Positions 44,938 to 53,434 are shown, counted from the stretch's first letter. The stretch is DNA of 64,000 nt from Pseudomonas sp. R37(2017) (GCF_002113375.1 NZ_NEHO01000003.1:412572-476571), one strand, 5' to 3'. Numbers and translations: made by a program. The notes: generated by a model from the letters alone, not told the origin.

Positions 44938-44962
44938 TGTAGGAGCGAGCCTGCTCGCGAAA
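44938..44962. repeat. Single REP unit
   Basis: TTGTAGGAGCGAGCCTGCTC is a lone REP core without an inverted partner, between the PepSY and glpQ genes. Confidence 0.75.
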
Positions 44963-44992
44963 CAGGCACCTCGGTGCTGTGACAACTCAGGC

Positions 44993-46120
44993 TCAATAGC
45001 CGTTGTTCTTCAACACTTGATCGACACTCGCCGGCGCCGGACGTTTATAGAACTTCAACAACTCGCTGGCGCAATTGGTGAAAATGCCGTCGACCCCGGC
45101 GTCCATGACTTTCTGGTAGTCCACCGCATCGTCGATGGTGTAGACGTGCACCAGCAGGCCCTGATCGTGGGTGTACTGGTTCATCCACGGTTGCACCAGA
45201 TCCGAGTAACTCTGGTCGCCACCCCGCGTCAGTGCGGCGGACGGGCCGGTACCGATGGCGCCCTGGGCCTTGGCGTAGTCGATCCAGCGCTGGAATTCGG
45301 CCTTGTCCTTCGGTTCCTGTTTGGCGTAGTAGACGGCTTTATCCTTCTCGCCGGAGTCGGCGAAGGTCACCCTGGACTTGGGTTCGATACTGCCTTCACC
45401 GACCCACAACAGCAGGATCCGGGGCACCGTCGGCATTTCCTTTTGCAGCAGTTCGAGGCTGCTCTTCTCGAAGGTCTGCAGGACCACCTTGCCTTTACCC
45501 TGGCCGACCGCCAGCTCGCCATTCGCCGGTTTCGAATCGGCCTGGCTCAGCCAGCCACGGTCCTGGAGTTTTACCTTGAGGTCGTGTTCGATGCCGGGAA
45601 ACTGCTTCGGCTCCTTGGTCTCGATGTACAGGCCAGGCTTGTGCAGCGCATTGCCCTCGGCAATGTCGATGACTTCATCAAGGGTCAGAATCTTCAGGCC
45701 GGCGAAGGCAGGTCGCGCGCGATCGGGGTATGCGGCATTGAACCAGCTGCCCGCATCCAGGGTTTTCAGTTCGGCCATGGTGAACGCATTGGCCGGGCTG
45801 TCCTTGCGTTCGGGAAATTTGCTGGCGACGTCGGTGGTGCGTTGCAGGTTGTTGTCGTGCAGGACAAACAGCACGCCATCCTTGCTGCGCTGCAAATCCA
45901 TTTCCAAGTAATCGGCGCCCAGGTCGCGGGCAGTCTTGTAAGCGGCGGCGGTGGATTCCGGCGCATCGAAAGACGCGCCACGGTGGGCGATCACCGCTGG
46001 ATGTGGAATGCCCAAACGGCTCGCCAGCGCCACGGGGCCGGGTTCGCTGGCGGCCTGTGCCTGGCCGAGACCCAGCAACAGGCTCAGTAACAGGGCACTT
46101 TTAGTCAAGGTTGCGGGCAT
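44993..46120 (-). CDS. glpQ: Periplasmic glycerophosphodiester phosphodiesterase
   Basis: A 375-residue enzyme with a signal peptide (residues ~1-23, LLLSLLLGLGQAQAA) and the GDPD signature: AHRGASFDAPEST with catalytic His, then DYLEMDLQRSKDGVLFVLHD, supplying the metal ligands (Glu, Asp) and second His. It cleaves glycerophosphodiesters to glycerol 3-phosphate and alcohol in the periplasm. Ca2+-type GlpQ length fits. AAGGAA precedes the ATG. Monocistronic; no glpT is adjacent. Confidence 0.93.
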   Translation of the reverse strand: MPATLTKSALLLSLLLGLGQAQAASEPGPVALASRLGIPHPAVIAHRGASFDAPESTAAAYKTARDLGADYLEMDLQRSKDGVLFVLHDNNLQRTTDVASKFPERKDSPANAFTMAELKTLDAGSWFNAAYPDRARPAFAGLKILTLDEVIDIAEGNALHKPGLYIETKEPKQFPGIEHDLKVKLQDRGWLSQADSKPANGELAVGQGKGKVVLQTFEKSSLELLQKEMPTVPRILLLWVGEGSIEPKSRVTFADSGEKDKAVYYAKQEPKDKAEFQRWIDYAKAQGAIGTGPSAALTRGGDQSYSDLVQPWMNQYTHDQGLLVHVYTIDDAVDYQKVMDAGVDGIFTNCASELLKFYKRPAPASVDQVLKNNGY

Positions 46121-46331
46121 GTTCGAGTTCCTTTCGCAATGAATGAGCGGTCCCTTTTAACAACTCATCTTTGCAGGCGCTATCGCCAGACCGACACAAA
46201 CCTGCCTGAAGCTGATTTTCGTCAGCGTTTTTGTGCACCCGTTTGCAGTACGCTGGGGCCCTGCCATTTCCCCGGCAGAGGGAAGCGCAGGCCCTGCGTG
46301 TAAACCAACGATCACCTATGCGGGGTTTACC

Positions 46332-46658
46332 ATGCGCATCACTTCCCAGCTCATCTGCCGGGCCGCCGACCAACTCAAAGGCTTCGTCGGCCTGAACCGC
46401 AAGACCGGCCACTACATCGTGCGCTTCAGTGAAGACTCGTTCGGCATGGACGTGGCGGACGACGGCATCATCCCGGCCAGCGAATTTGTCTGGGCGACTG
46501 GCCCCGGGCAGGCCATGACGCTCAAGCGCGAATTGATTCAGTTGCTGCTGGACCAGAACATCGATGAGCGGATCAATATCACCGAACCGTTGCGGGTTTA
46601 CATGAGTCGGGTGGAGGTGCTGGAGATTTCAGCGGTTCGCCGTTTGGTTCATGGGTGA
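46332..46658 (+). CDS. DUF2025-like conserved hypothetical protein
   Basis: A 108-residue soluble protein starting MRITSQLICRAADQLKGFVG, with the strongly conserved-looking NRKTGHYIVRFSEDSFGMDV and later LLLDQNIDERINITEPLRVY. I believe it belongs to the small Pseudomonas family DUF2025 (P. aeruginosa PA1123), from memory; function is unknown. The frame opens at 46233, but the ATG at 46332 gives the family N-terminus. It stands alone between glpQ (divergent) and a REPIN. Confidence 0.65.
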   Translation: MRITSQLICRAADQLKGFVGLNRKTGHYIVRFSEDSFGMDVADDGIIPASEFVWATGPGQAMTLKRELIQLLLDQNIDERINITEPLRVYMSRVEVLEISAVRRLVHG

Positions 46659-46681
46659 TGGTTTTGCGTTGACTTGACCGG

Positions 46682-46761
46682 CCTCTTCGCGAGCAGGCTC
46701 GCTCCCACAGGATCTTGGGCGTACACAAATCACTGTGGGAGCGAGCCTGCTCGCGAAGACC
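46682..46761. repeat. REPIN (GTGGGAGCGAGC type)
   Basis: Inverted cores (CTTCGCGAGCAGGCTCGCTC and its partner) with a 30-base spacer, the shortest of this type in the window. Between convergent genes. Confidence 0.9.
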
Positions 46762-46768
46762 GCATCAT

Positions 46769-47095
46769 TTACAGGCTGAACCCGTAGGCCCGCTCAACCC
46801 TGCACACCCGCGTATGACACCGCGCATACCAGGTCGAGCGCCCACGTTCGCGAATGGCTGTGTGCTCCGGATGGTTTTTCCACGCCAGAATCGCCGCTTC
46901 ACTGGCCCAGTACGACACGGTTATTCCCAGCCCATCCTCGCCCCGAGCCGATTCCACCCCGAGAAACCCCGGCTGCTCACTGGCCAGCTCCAGCATCCTT
47001 GCGGCCGCTTCGGCGTAACCCTGGTCACCCTCAGTGCGCACCGAGGTGAAGATCACCGTGTAATAGGGCGCAGCTGGCGTATCGGCAATTATCAT
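46769..47095 (-). CDS. Antibiotic-biosynthesis-monooxygenase (ABM) fold protein
   Basis: A 108-residue dimeric alpha/beta-barrel protein: PYYTVIFTSVRTEGDQGYAE, MLELASEQPGFLGVESARGE and ISVSYWASEAAILAWKNHPEH-type core (here ITVSYWASEAAILAWKNHPE) are the ABM/DUF4188-like pattern. Some members oxygenate quinone-like or haem substrates; many are uncharacterised. It overlaps the preceding GATase-like gene by four bases, so they form one operon. Confidence 0.82.
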   Translation of the reverse strand: MIIADTPAAPYYTVIFTSVRTEGDQGYAEAAARMLELASEQPGFLGVESARGEDGLGITVSYWASEAAILAWKNHPEHTAIRERGRSTWYARCHTRVCRVERAYGFSL

Positions 47096-47796
47096 GATTG
47101 CCCCGCACAGGCTTCGACAAAGGCGCCCACCAACGGCGGCAAGATGCCTTTGAGCGCCGCTCGCTCGGGTTGGAACAAGGTCGCGACAAAGAACGGATGA
47201 CCGCTGAGTTCGACCACGCGCAGTCCCTGTTCGGCATCGTGACCGACGGCGTGCAGTTCGCCCTTGAGCAGCTCCCCTTCGAATTGTCGATTGACCCCAT
47301 AACGACAGCGATAGCCTTCACGAATCTCGGAGCTTTCGTACGCCCGGGCAATCAACGAACCTTCATCCAAATAAATGCTGTCGACCGCCTCCACCAGCGC
47401 GCACGTCAGCGGTGTCAGCAGCGCCCGAGTTGCATCGGGTGAAGTCTCGCCGTGTTCGGCATCCGACCAGCCCAGCACATTGCGCGCATATTCCAGCACC
47501 GCGTGTTGAAAACCACCGCAGGTGCCGAGGAAAGCTCGTCGTTGCTCGCGGGCAAAACGGATCGCCGTCAATGCGCCGTCCTCGCTGCGATAGGGGCTGG
47601 CCGGTACGCACCAGAAGCCATCGAATGTGTGCAACGGTGACTCGGGGTGGATTTCATCGGTGGCCAGCCATTGCCATTGCACATTCCGACCACTGTGTTC
47701 GGCGGCCTTTTCCAGGGCGACGGGAATGGCCTGGTGGGCGGTGACTTGCGGGTCGTAATCACCGATCAGGGCGATGCGAATCGGGCGGGTTTCCAT
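47092..47796 (-). CDS. CTP-synthase C-terminal-like class I glutamine amidotransferase homologue
   Basis: A 234-residue stand-alone GATase-like protein. The nucleophile loop FLGTCGGFQHAV places Cys93. In CTP synthase the catalytic pair is in FHPE; here the matching segment reads LFQPER, with Gln in place of His, so glutaminase activity is doubtful. Such proteins are known as CTP synthase C-terminal region-related. The frame opens at 47853; the ATG at 47796 has AGAGG upstream. It is co-transcribed with an ABM gene and divergent from a LysR gene that probably controls both. Confidence 0.78.
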   Translation of the reverse strand: METRPIRIALIGDYDPQVTAHQAIPVALEKAAEHSGRNVQWQWLATDEIHPESPLHTFDGFWCVPASPYRSEDGALTAIRFAREQRRAFLGTCGGFQHAVLEYARNVLGWSDAEHGETSPDATRALLTPLTCALVEAVDSIYLDEGSLIARAYESSEIREGYRCRYGVNRQFEGELLKGELHAVGHDAEQGLRVVELSGHPFFVATLFQPERAALKGILPPLVGAFVEACAGQS

Positions 47797-47874
47797 GTGG
47801 GGCCTCTGCACTTGTTGATTCCTGGTGCCCACTATAGATTGGCGTTCACGCATTCAATATTGGCGTTTTCCCAA

Positions 47875-48753
47875 GTGATCAATGCAGCGACGCACTATCA
47901 ACTCGACTATCCCGACCTGGCCCTGATCCTCGCGCTGGTACGCGGTGGCTCTCTGGCCCGCGCCGCGCAACTGCTCAAGGTGGATGTCTCGACGGTGTTT
48001 CGAGCGGTGCGCCGGCTGGAGGCTGCACTGGGTCAGCAACTGTTCGAAAAAAGCCGCGCCGGTTACCTGCCCACCACCCTGGCGCAGTCCCTGGCTGGAC
48101 AGGCCGAACGTGCCGAGCAGGCACTGGAGGCGGCGCGCATCGGTGTGGAGCAGGGCGGTGAAGTGATCAGCGGCATCGTGCGCCTGACCTGCACCGACTC
48201 GGTCCTGCAAGGTTTGCTGTTGCCGGCGCTGGCGCAGTTCATGCCGAACTATCCGGCGCTGACCATCGAACTCAGCACGTCCAATGATTTTGCCAATCTC
48301 AGTCGTCGGGATGCCGATATCGCCCTGCGCCTGACGCGCACGCCGCCGGAGCATTTGGTGGGTCGGCGAGTGGCGGATATTTCTTACCGTGTATGCGCCA
48401 GCGAGCGATACCTGCAATCGGTCAACAGTGCAGACCTGGCTACATTGACCTGGATTGCCCCGGATGACTTCCTGCCCGATCACCCGACCGTTGCCTGGCG
48501 TCGCCAGGCCTTGCCGGGCGTAACGCCGGGCTATCGCTGCAACAGCATGCTGTCGGTTACCGAGTTGGTCAGGGCGGGGCTGGGTGTCGCGGCGTTGCCG
48601 GATTTTTTGATCGGCGACGGATTACGGCCGCTGGGCGAGCCTCTGCATGGATACGACACCGCGCTGTGGCTGCTGACCCGTCCCGACTGCCGCGCCTTGC
48701 GCTCGGTGGTCACGCTGTTCGATGAGTTGGGGCGGGCACTGAAACTGCCGTGA
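47875..48753 (+). CDS. LysR-family regulator divergent from the GATase-like/ABM operon
   Basis: A 292-residue LysR regulator with HTH segment ALVRGGSLARAAQLLKVDVS and TVFRAVRRLEAALGQQLFEK. The start is uncertain: GTG at 47875 is chosen because it is close to the HTH; TTG at 47860 is also in frame. The promoter region holds a direct repeat ATTGGCGTT (47838 and 47859). The frame continues upstream to 47647 but overlaps the divergent gene. Confidence 0.83.
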   Translation: MINAATHYQLDYPDLALILALVRGGSLARAAQLLKVDVSTVFRAVRRLEAALGQQLFEKSRAGYLPTTLAQSLAGQAERAEQALEAARIGVEQGGEVISGIVRLTCTDSVLQGLLLPALAQFMPNYPALTIELSTSNDFANLSRRDADIALRLTRTPPEHLVGRRVADISYRVCASERYLQSVNSADLATLTWIAPDDFLPDHPTVAWRRQALPGVTPGYRCNSMLSVTELVRAGLGVAALPDFLIGDGLRPLGEPLHGYDTALWLLTRPDCRALRSVVTLFDELGRALKLP

Positions 48754-48776
48754 AACGCAATCGCCCAGCTATTGCA

Positions 48777-49844
48777 TCATACGGCCGACGTTTCCAGGCA
48801 GGTGGTGCCCGGGTTGACACTGACCTTGTTGCGGCCGGTGTTCTTCGCGGTGTACAGGGCTTTGTCAGCGTCTTCGAACCAGGCCGTCGCATCGGTAAAC
48901 GACGGTTGGTAAGCCGCCAGGCCGATACTCAGGCTGACCCGCAGTTCGGGCACTTCACGATGTCGATAGTCTTGCGACACCTTGCGCAATCGCTCCATGA
49001 CGTCCATGGCCTGATTGAGTGGCATGTTGGGCAGGATCACGCAAAACTCGTCACCCCCATAGCGCCCGGCCAGATCGCTTTCGCGCAGGTTGCATTTGAG
49101 CTCGATGCTTAACTGGCGTAACACCGAGTCGCCAATGATATGACCGTAGGTGTCATTGATGACCTTGAAATGGTCGATGTCGATCAGTGCGATTGCGGCC
49201 TGCTGCTGACGCTGGCTGCATTCGCGAAACTTCAGTTGCAGCAAGTCCTTCCAGGCACCGTGGTTGAGCAGACCGGTCAAACTGTCGGTGCGGCTCAAAG
49301 CGCTCAGCGTACGTTTATGCTCCGACAACTTGATCGCCAACTGGTAGCAGACCATGCCCAACGCCAACGGGTAGAGCGTCAGCATCGGCAAGCACGCCCA
49401 CATCTGCAATTGCGTGGTCGACAGGGTGAGTGCCGCGCCGAACAGCGACCAGGCAATCATCACGCCCACCGCTTGACTCAGGCTGCCCAACAGGAACATC
49501 CGTTGACCACCGGCGGCGACATTGTTCATCGCCATCATCGCCAGAATAGTCACGGTGCAAAGCGGATTGAACTGAAACGTCGCGACCCAAAAGCCACCGC
49601 ACAGCGAATCGTAAAGTAGATTGCGGCGTTCGGCCTTGTAGGGAAAAGCCGAGCGACTCGACAGTTGATAAGCGACATGCGGCCAGGCAAAACCATTGAG
49701 TGCCAACAAAACCCAGACCCAGACCGGCGGGTGCAACGGATACAGTGCAGCGGCCACGCTGAAACTGCCGATGCCCAAGCCTATGGCTCGAGGCAGGTAG
49801 ATGCGTCTGGCAAATGACAAACCCTTGCCGTGTTGTTTATCCAT
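48777..49844 (-). CDS. MASE2-GGDEF diguanylate cyclase
   Basis: A 355-residue membrane-bound c-di-GMP synthase. The N-terminal MASE2 sensor domain has about five hydrophobic helices and the family motif LLYDSLCGGFWVATFQFNPL. The GGDEF domain has SRTDSLTGLLNHGAW, DIDHFKVINDTYGH and the intact active site RYGGDEF; an inhibitory I-site RESD lies five residues before it. So it should be active and product-inhibited. The ATG at 49844 has CAGGGA upstream; an ATG at 49865 is possible. It fits functionally with the BdlA-like receptor elsewhere in the window. Confidence 0.9.
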   Translation of the reverse strand: MDKQHGKGLSFARRIYLPRAIGLGIGSFSVAAALYPLHPPVWVWVLLALNGFAWPHVAYQLSSRSAFPYKAERRNLLYDSLCGGFWVATFQFNPLCTVTILAMMAMNNVAAGGQRMFLLGSLSQAVGVMIAWSLFGAALTLSTTQLQMWACLPMLTLYPLALGMVCYQLAIKLSEHKRTLSALSRTDSLTGLLNHGAWKDLLQLKFRECSQRQQQAAIALIDIDHFKVINDTYGHIIGDSVLRQLSIELKCNLRESDLAGRYGGDEFCVILPNMPLNQAMDVMERLRKVSQDYRHREVPELRVSLSIGLAAYQPSFTDATAWFEDADKALYTAKNTGRNKVSVNPGTTCLETSAV

Positions 49845-50002
49845 GATTCCCTGCGCCAGATTCATTCTGAAACACTTTACTGCATGGGGTTAAGAATTAC
49901 CGTTCACCGGTAAAAAACGCTGCACATTGTCATTTATTCCAGCCGGAATAATCAGTGTCCTTCGAAGCCATTTGAATCCGGGTTGTGCTCCAGGCAATTG
50001 AT

Positions 50003-50611
50003 CTAGAGCTGGTAACAGGCCAGGAACATGTCCAGCGCGGAATCCGCCACCGTGTTTTGCTCCTCGGCGGACAAGCTTGGCTGTCCCATGGAAATCTGTG
50101 GCCAGAAGGCAAATGACTTGAGCAGGCCATGGATCTGCTGAGCGGCGAATTCGGGGGCGACGGGCTTCAATCGGCCATCGGCCTGAGCAGCCCGAATCCA
50201 CACCGTCAGCCCCTCCTCGCGCGCGCCCATTCGGGCCACCATGTCCCGTGCCCGCTCCGGTGAATGAATCGTCGCCGCAATGGCGACCCGTGCCAGGTCG
50301 AGCAGATTGTCGTCGCCCAACATTTGCAGTTTGGCCACCAGCAGCGAGCGCAACTGGTCGCGCAACGGTTGGTCGGGGCGGTAGGACGTTTCCTGTTCTG
50401 CCGTCACCCGAATCCATAACTGATTGAGGATCTCGGCGAACAACTCTTCCTTGCTGGGGAAGTGGTTGTACACCGTGCGCTTCGACACCCCGGCAGTGGC
50501 GGCAATCTTGTCCATGCTGGTGATCTCGAAACCGTTGTCACGGAACTCGTCGATCGCTGCCTGGATGATCGCTTGGCGTTTTCGGTCGGTGAGGCGCTGT
50601 GGAGCTGTCAT
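50003..50611 (-). CDS. TetR-family regulator
   Basis: A 202-residue TetR regulator: N-terminal HTH with IIQAAIDEFRDNGFEITSMD and IAATAGVSKRTVYNHFPSKEELF, then a ligand domain resembling AcrR C-terminal types (MGAREEGLTVWIRAAQADGRL). It is divergent from a metallo-beta-lactamase-fold gene, with palindromic sites between them (50643-50706), so autoregulation and control of that gene are likely. Confidence 0.88.
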   Translation of the reverse strand: MTAPQRLTDRKRQAIIQAAIDEFRDNGFEITSMDKIAATAGVSKRTVYNHFPSKEELFAEILNQLWIRVTAEQETSYRPDQPLRDQLRSLLVAKLQMLGDDNLLDLARVAIAATIHSPERARDMVARMGAREEGLTVWIRAAQADGRLKPVAPEFAAQQIHGLLKSFAFWPQISMGQPSLSAEEQNTVADSALDMFLACYQL

Positions 50612-50690
50612 AAGTACGCTTCGGCAGAAAGAAGGGGGAGAGTTACACTCGGCAGTTTACTTGTCATCGACTTTGATGCAACCTAGAAAC

Positions 50691-50706
50691 TACACTGTGC
50701 AGTGTA
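50691..50706. promoter_or_regulatory. Candidate TetR operator
   Basis: TACACTGTGCAGTGTA is an inverted repeat (7-bp arms, 2-base centre) in the divergent promoter region. A second, weaker version, TTACACTCGGCAGTTTA, lies at 50643-50659. Placement and TetR-like length support an operator. Confidence 0.6.
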
Positions 50707-50790
50707 ATGTTTTGTTAATCCTGCCCAGCAAAAATAGAAAGTCCGGCTGATGCGTGCGTGCCTTGGCCATTTATCGTCCCAAAGCGGAAA

Positions 50791-50811
50791 GCCGCGTCAT
50801 GCGCGGTTTTT
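50791..50811 (+). terminator. Terminator-like hairpin in the leader of the MBL-fold gene
   Basis: CCGCG-tcatg-CGCGG followed by five T residues (50807-50811), ending 17 bases before the ATG and just ahead of its Shine-Dalgarno. No plus-strand gene lies upstream, so this is either an attenuator or the end of a short RNA starting near 50720. Confidence 0.5.
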
Positions 50812-50827
50812 CTGGAGTCATTCAGTC

Positions 50828-51886
50828 ATGGCCAATTCAAACTCTTCGGCGGACACCGCCTCTACACCAGAAGCGTCCCGACAGGCTCAAGGGCAGTATC
50901 AAAACTTCACGCCGGTTCAACGTTTAAGCTTTGGCAAAACCATGGGCATCCTGTGGAACGCGCTGTTCCACAAACCGCAAAACACCCGCCCGAGCGCTCC
51001 AATCCCGCTGCAAGCCCTGACTCAAGCCGCGTTGATGGCTGCACCGAACCACAGTGTCTATCGCCTGGGCCATTCCACGGTGTTGCTGAAGTTGCGCGAT
51101 AAGTTCTGGATCACCGACCCGGTCTTCGCCGAACGCGCCTCACCTGTGCAATGGGCCGGCCCCAAGCGTTTCCACCAGCCACCGATCAGCCTGGAAGAGT
51201 TGCCGCCGATCGAAGCGGTGATCCTGTCCCACGATCACTACGACCACCTGGATCATCAGGCCGTGCTGAAGCTCGCGGGCAAGACCAGGCACTTCCTTGC
51301 CCCGCTGGGCGTAGGCGACACCCTGATCAAGTGGGGCATCGACGCCAGCAAGGTTCGCCAACTGGATTGGTGGCAAGGCACGGACGTCGATGGCATCCGG
51401 TTCATCGCCACCCCGTCGCAGCACTTTTCCGGCCGTGGCCTGTTCGACGGCAACAGCACCCTCTGGGCCTCATGGGTGATGATCGACGGCGACACGCGCG
51501 TTTTCTTCAGCGGCGACAGCGGTTACTTCGATGGCTTCAAACGCATCGGCGAGCAATACGGCCCATTCGACCTGACCTTGATGGAAACCGGCGCCTACAA
51601 CGTCGACTGGCCACACGTGCACATGCAACCCGAACAAACCCTGCAAGCCCACCTCGATCTCAAGGGTCGCTGGCTACTGCCGATCCACAACGGCACCTTC
51701 GACCTGTCGATGCACGCCTGGTACGAACCTTTCGACCGCATCCTGGCCCTGGCCTGGGAACGCAACGTATCGATCACCACACCGCAGATGGGGGAGGCGT
51801 TCAACCTGATGCATCCGCAGCGTGGTGGGGCGTGGTGGCTGGCGGTGGAAGGGGAGAGTGGTCGGGAAGCGGTGCAGAACGCGTAG
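50828..51886 (+). CDS. MBL-fold metallohydrolase, NAPE-PLD/UlaG-like
   Basis: A 352-residue metallo-beta-lactamase-fold hydrolase. Metal motif SHDHYDHLD gives His135, His137, Asp139 and His140; further metal ligands are in SGDSGYFDGF and LPIHNGTFDLS. The N-terminal third (LGHSTVLLKLRDKFWITDPV) is typical of the NAPE-phospholipase-D-like group. No signal peptide is visible. The ATG at 50828 has GGAG about 12 bases upstream. Likely controlled by the divergent TetR regulator; the substrate (phospholipid or phosphodiester) is inferred from family only. Confidence 0.85.
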   Translation: MANSNSSADTASTPEASRQAQGQYQNFTPVQRLSFGKTMGILWNALFHKPQNTRPSAPIPLQALTQAALMAAPNHSVYRLGHSTVLLKLRDKFWITDPVFAERASPVQWAGPKRFHQPPISLEELPPIEAVILSHDHYDHLDHQAVLKLAGKTRHFLAPLGVGDTLIKWGIDASKVRQLDWWQGTDVDGIRFIATPSQHFSGRGLFDGNSTLWASWVMIDGDTRVFFSGDSGYFDGFKRIGEQYGPFDLTLMETGAYNVDWPHVHMQPEQTLQAHLDLKGRWLLPIHNGTFDLSMHAWYEPFDRILALAWERNVSITTPQMGEAFNLMHPQRGGAWWLAVEGESGREAVQNA

Positions 51887-51896
51887 AGTAACGGGC

Positions 51897-52002
51897 CCTG
51901 TAGGAGCGAGCATGCTCGCGATGGATGTCAACGATGGCGCTGGGGGCCTGATACCCCGCGGTGTTCTGTCGTTCATCGCGAGCGTGCTCGCTCCTACAGG
52001 GG
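51897..52002. repeat. REPIN (CTGTAGGAGCGAGC type)
   Basis: Inverted cores flank GATGGATGTCAACGATGGCG, the common interior. Between convergent MBL and XRE genes. Confidence 0.9.
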
Positions 52003-52028
52003 TATTTATCGTCAATCGATGAGCTGGG

Positions 52029-52346
52029 TCACTCCACCATCGAAAAATCCGCCCGCCCCACCGGATTCGGCGTCGACCCCTTCACATTCATCCCCCGACC
52101 CGGTGCAAACCCCGGAAAGAACACCAGTCCCTCCGATTCGAAGCGATAGGCCAACGCCAGGCGCGTAACATCCAGCACTTCCTGGCGCGCCTCGAAACGC
52201 TGGATGGCATTCACCGAGACTCGGGACTCCCGCGACAGCTCTTCCACACTCCAGCCCAGCATCGCTCGGGCCTGGGCACAGTGGGCCGGGGTGAATTGGA
52301 AGAGGGCGATACGTTCCAGGGTGATTTTCATCGCTTGAGAGGCCAT
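52029..52346 (-). CDS. XRE-family helix-turn-helix regulator behind an SOS box
   Basis: A 105-residue protein with a single HTH (HCAQARAMLGWSVEELSRES, RVSVNAIQRFEAR) and a C-terminal extension (YRFESEGLVFFPGFAPGRGM). The N-terminal KITLERIALFQFTP precedes the HTH, a layout seen in small XRE regulators. The ATG at 52346 has GGAGAA upstream; the frame opens at 52427 without support. A near-consensus LexA box overlaps the promoter 38 bases upstream, predicting DNA-damage induction. Targets are unknown. Confidence 0.8.
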   Translation of the reverse strand: MASQAMKITLERIALFQFTPAHCAQARAMLGWSVEELSRESRVSVNAIQRFEARQEVLDVTRLALAYRFESEGLVFFPGFAPGRGMNVKGSTPNPVGRADFSMVE

Positions 52347-52383
52347 GGGTATTCTCCGGGCTCGAGAGTGTTGGTTCAAAATA

Positions 52384-52403
52384 TACTGTGTTTTTGTACA
52401 GTT
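52384..52403. promoter_or_regulatory. LexA (SOS) box upstream of the XRE gene
   Basis: TACTGTGTTTTTGTACAGTT matches the LexA consensus outline CTG-N10-CAG with TACTGT and ACAGT flanks and an AT-rich centre. TATATT on the minus strand next to it is a possible -10. The only gene it can serve at close range is the XRE gene. Confidence 0.7.
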
Positions 52404-52468
52404 GTTTTGCGCCCGGAGCAAATGCAATTTTTGAATAGCGCTTTCAAGCAGACGGACGGTGTCTGTCG

Positions 52469-53434
52469 TTATTGAGCGTCCAACCCCGGCGCCTCGCGCA
52501 CAATAAAGTGGTCCAGGTTTTCAATGTTGGCGCTGAACACCCCGAACGTCTGCTCGGGGTTTTTCTTGCTCGGTACCTGCTTCAACTCGGGCGTCACCCC
52601 ATAAAAGAAGCAATACAACGTCCGCCCACTCTCGATGGCGTGCTTGATCTCCTCCAGGAACGCCTTGCGCTTGCGGTAGCTGTCGATCAGCTTCTTGCTC
52701 AGGTAGACATTGACCGAGTACGGCTTTTTCTCGAACCAGACCTTCTTCTCGAAATCGATGCGAAAGCTCTGGGTGTAGTCCTTGATCTCCTTGACCTTGC
52801 CCCAGTAAATCAGCCCCTTGTTGTCTTGCAGATACTCGATTTTCTTGAAAAACGATCCGTAAGGCGCGGTGTGCTCGCCAATCTTCAGCGGCACGCGCTT
52901 GAGCAGATCCCTGTCGTCGAAGTTTGAAACGAAACACTCCACCGGGTGAGCGAAGACGCTGGTCTTGTCCGGGGCCGATCCCCTGCCCGGTTGCTCGCCA
53001 TTGCTGGTCACCGAAGGCGTTGGCGGCTCATCCCGCACCCCGCCTGCCGCGACTTTCGGACTGGATGGCTGGCGCACATACTCACGCCGAGTCAGCAACA
53101 ATTCCGACGGGAAATGTTCCTCGCGGTTGTCATCCGTTTCCGCCTCATCCACACCCGACGCCGGTGTCTTCACGCTGGCATAGGGGCAGCCCTCGACATG
53201 TCGCGTACTCGGCAAGTTCTTGAAGTGCGGTGTGCGTACGTAATTCACATTCCAGGCGTTGAACGTGCCCAGCTCATTGGCCGCGTCGAAGGCCTGGCGA
53301 CAGCTATCGTTCGGGCATTGGAAATGTTCCCGGGCGGAGTCGAACGCCATCGTCTCGTCGAAATTCAGATCCCGAACGTCGTAGATCGACAACTTGTCGT
53401 TGAGGCTGAGGCAGTAGGCGAGGTCGAATTTCAT
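52469..53434 (-). CDS. Unrecognised protein with a CoiA-like Cys/His N-terminus
   Basis: A 321-residue protein I cannot assign. The N-terminal ~100 residues contain CPNDSCRQAF and then HFKNLPSTRHVEGCPY, a Cys-x4-Cys ... His ... His-x3-Cys pattern like the zinc-ribbon of CoiA/competence-type proteins. Residues ~100-170 are low-complexity and hydrophilic (PSSPKVAAGGVRDEPPTPSV). The C-terminal half is Lys/aromatic-rich (KEIKDYTQSFRIDFEKKVWF), perhaps nucleic-acid binding. The ATG at 53434 gives a compact start; a GTG at 53506 is possible. It may be part of an accessory cluster with the XRE gene downstream. Confidence 0.6.
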   Translation of the reverse strand: MKFDLAYCLSLNDKLSIYDVRDLNFDETMAFDSAREHFQCPNDSCRQAFDAANELGTFNAWNVNYVRTPHFKNLPSTRHVEGCPYASVKTPASGVDEAETDDNREEHFPSELLLTRREYVRQPSSPKVAAGGVRDEPPTPSVTSNGEQPGRGSAPDKTSVFAHPVECFVSNFDDRDLLKRVPLKIGEHTAPYGSFFKKIEYLQDNKGLIYWGKVKEIKDYTQSFRIDFEKKVWFEKKPYSVNVYLSKKLIDSYRKRKAFLEEIKHAIESGRTLYCFFYGVTPELKQVPSKKNPEQTFGVFSANIENLDHFIVREAPGLDAQ

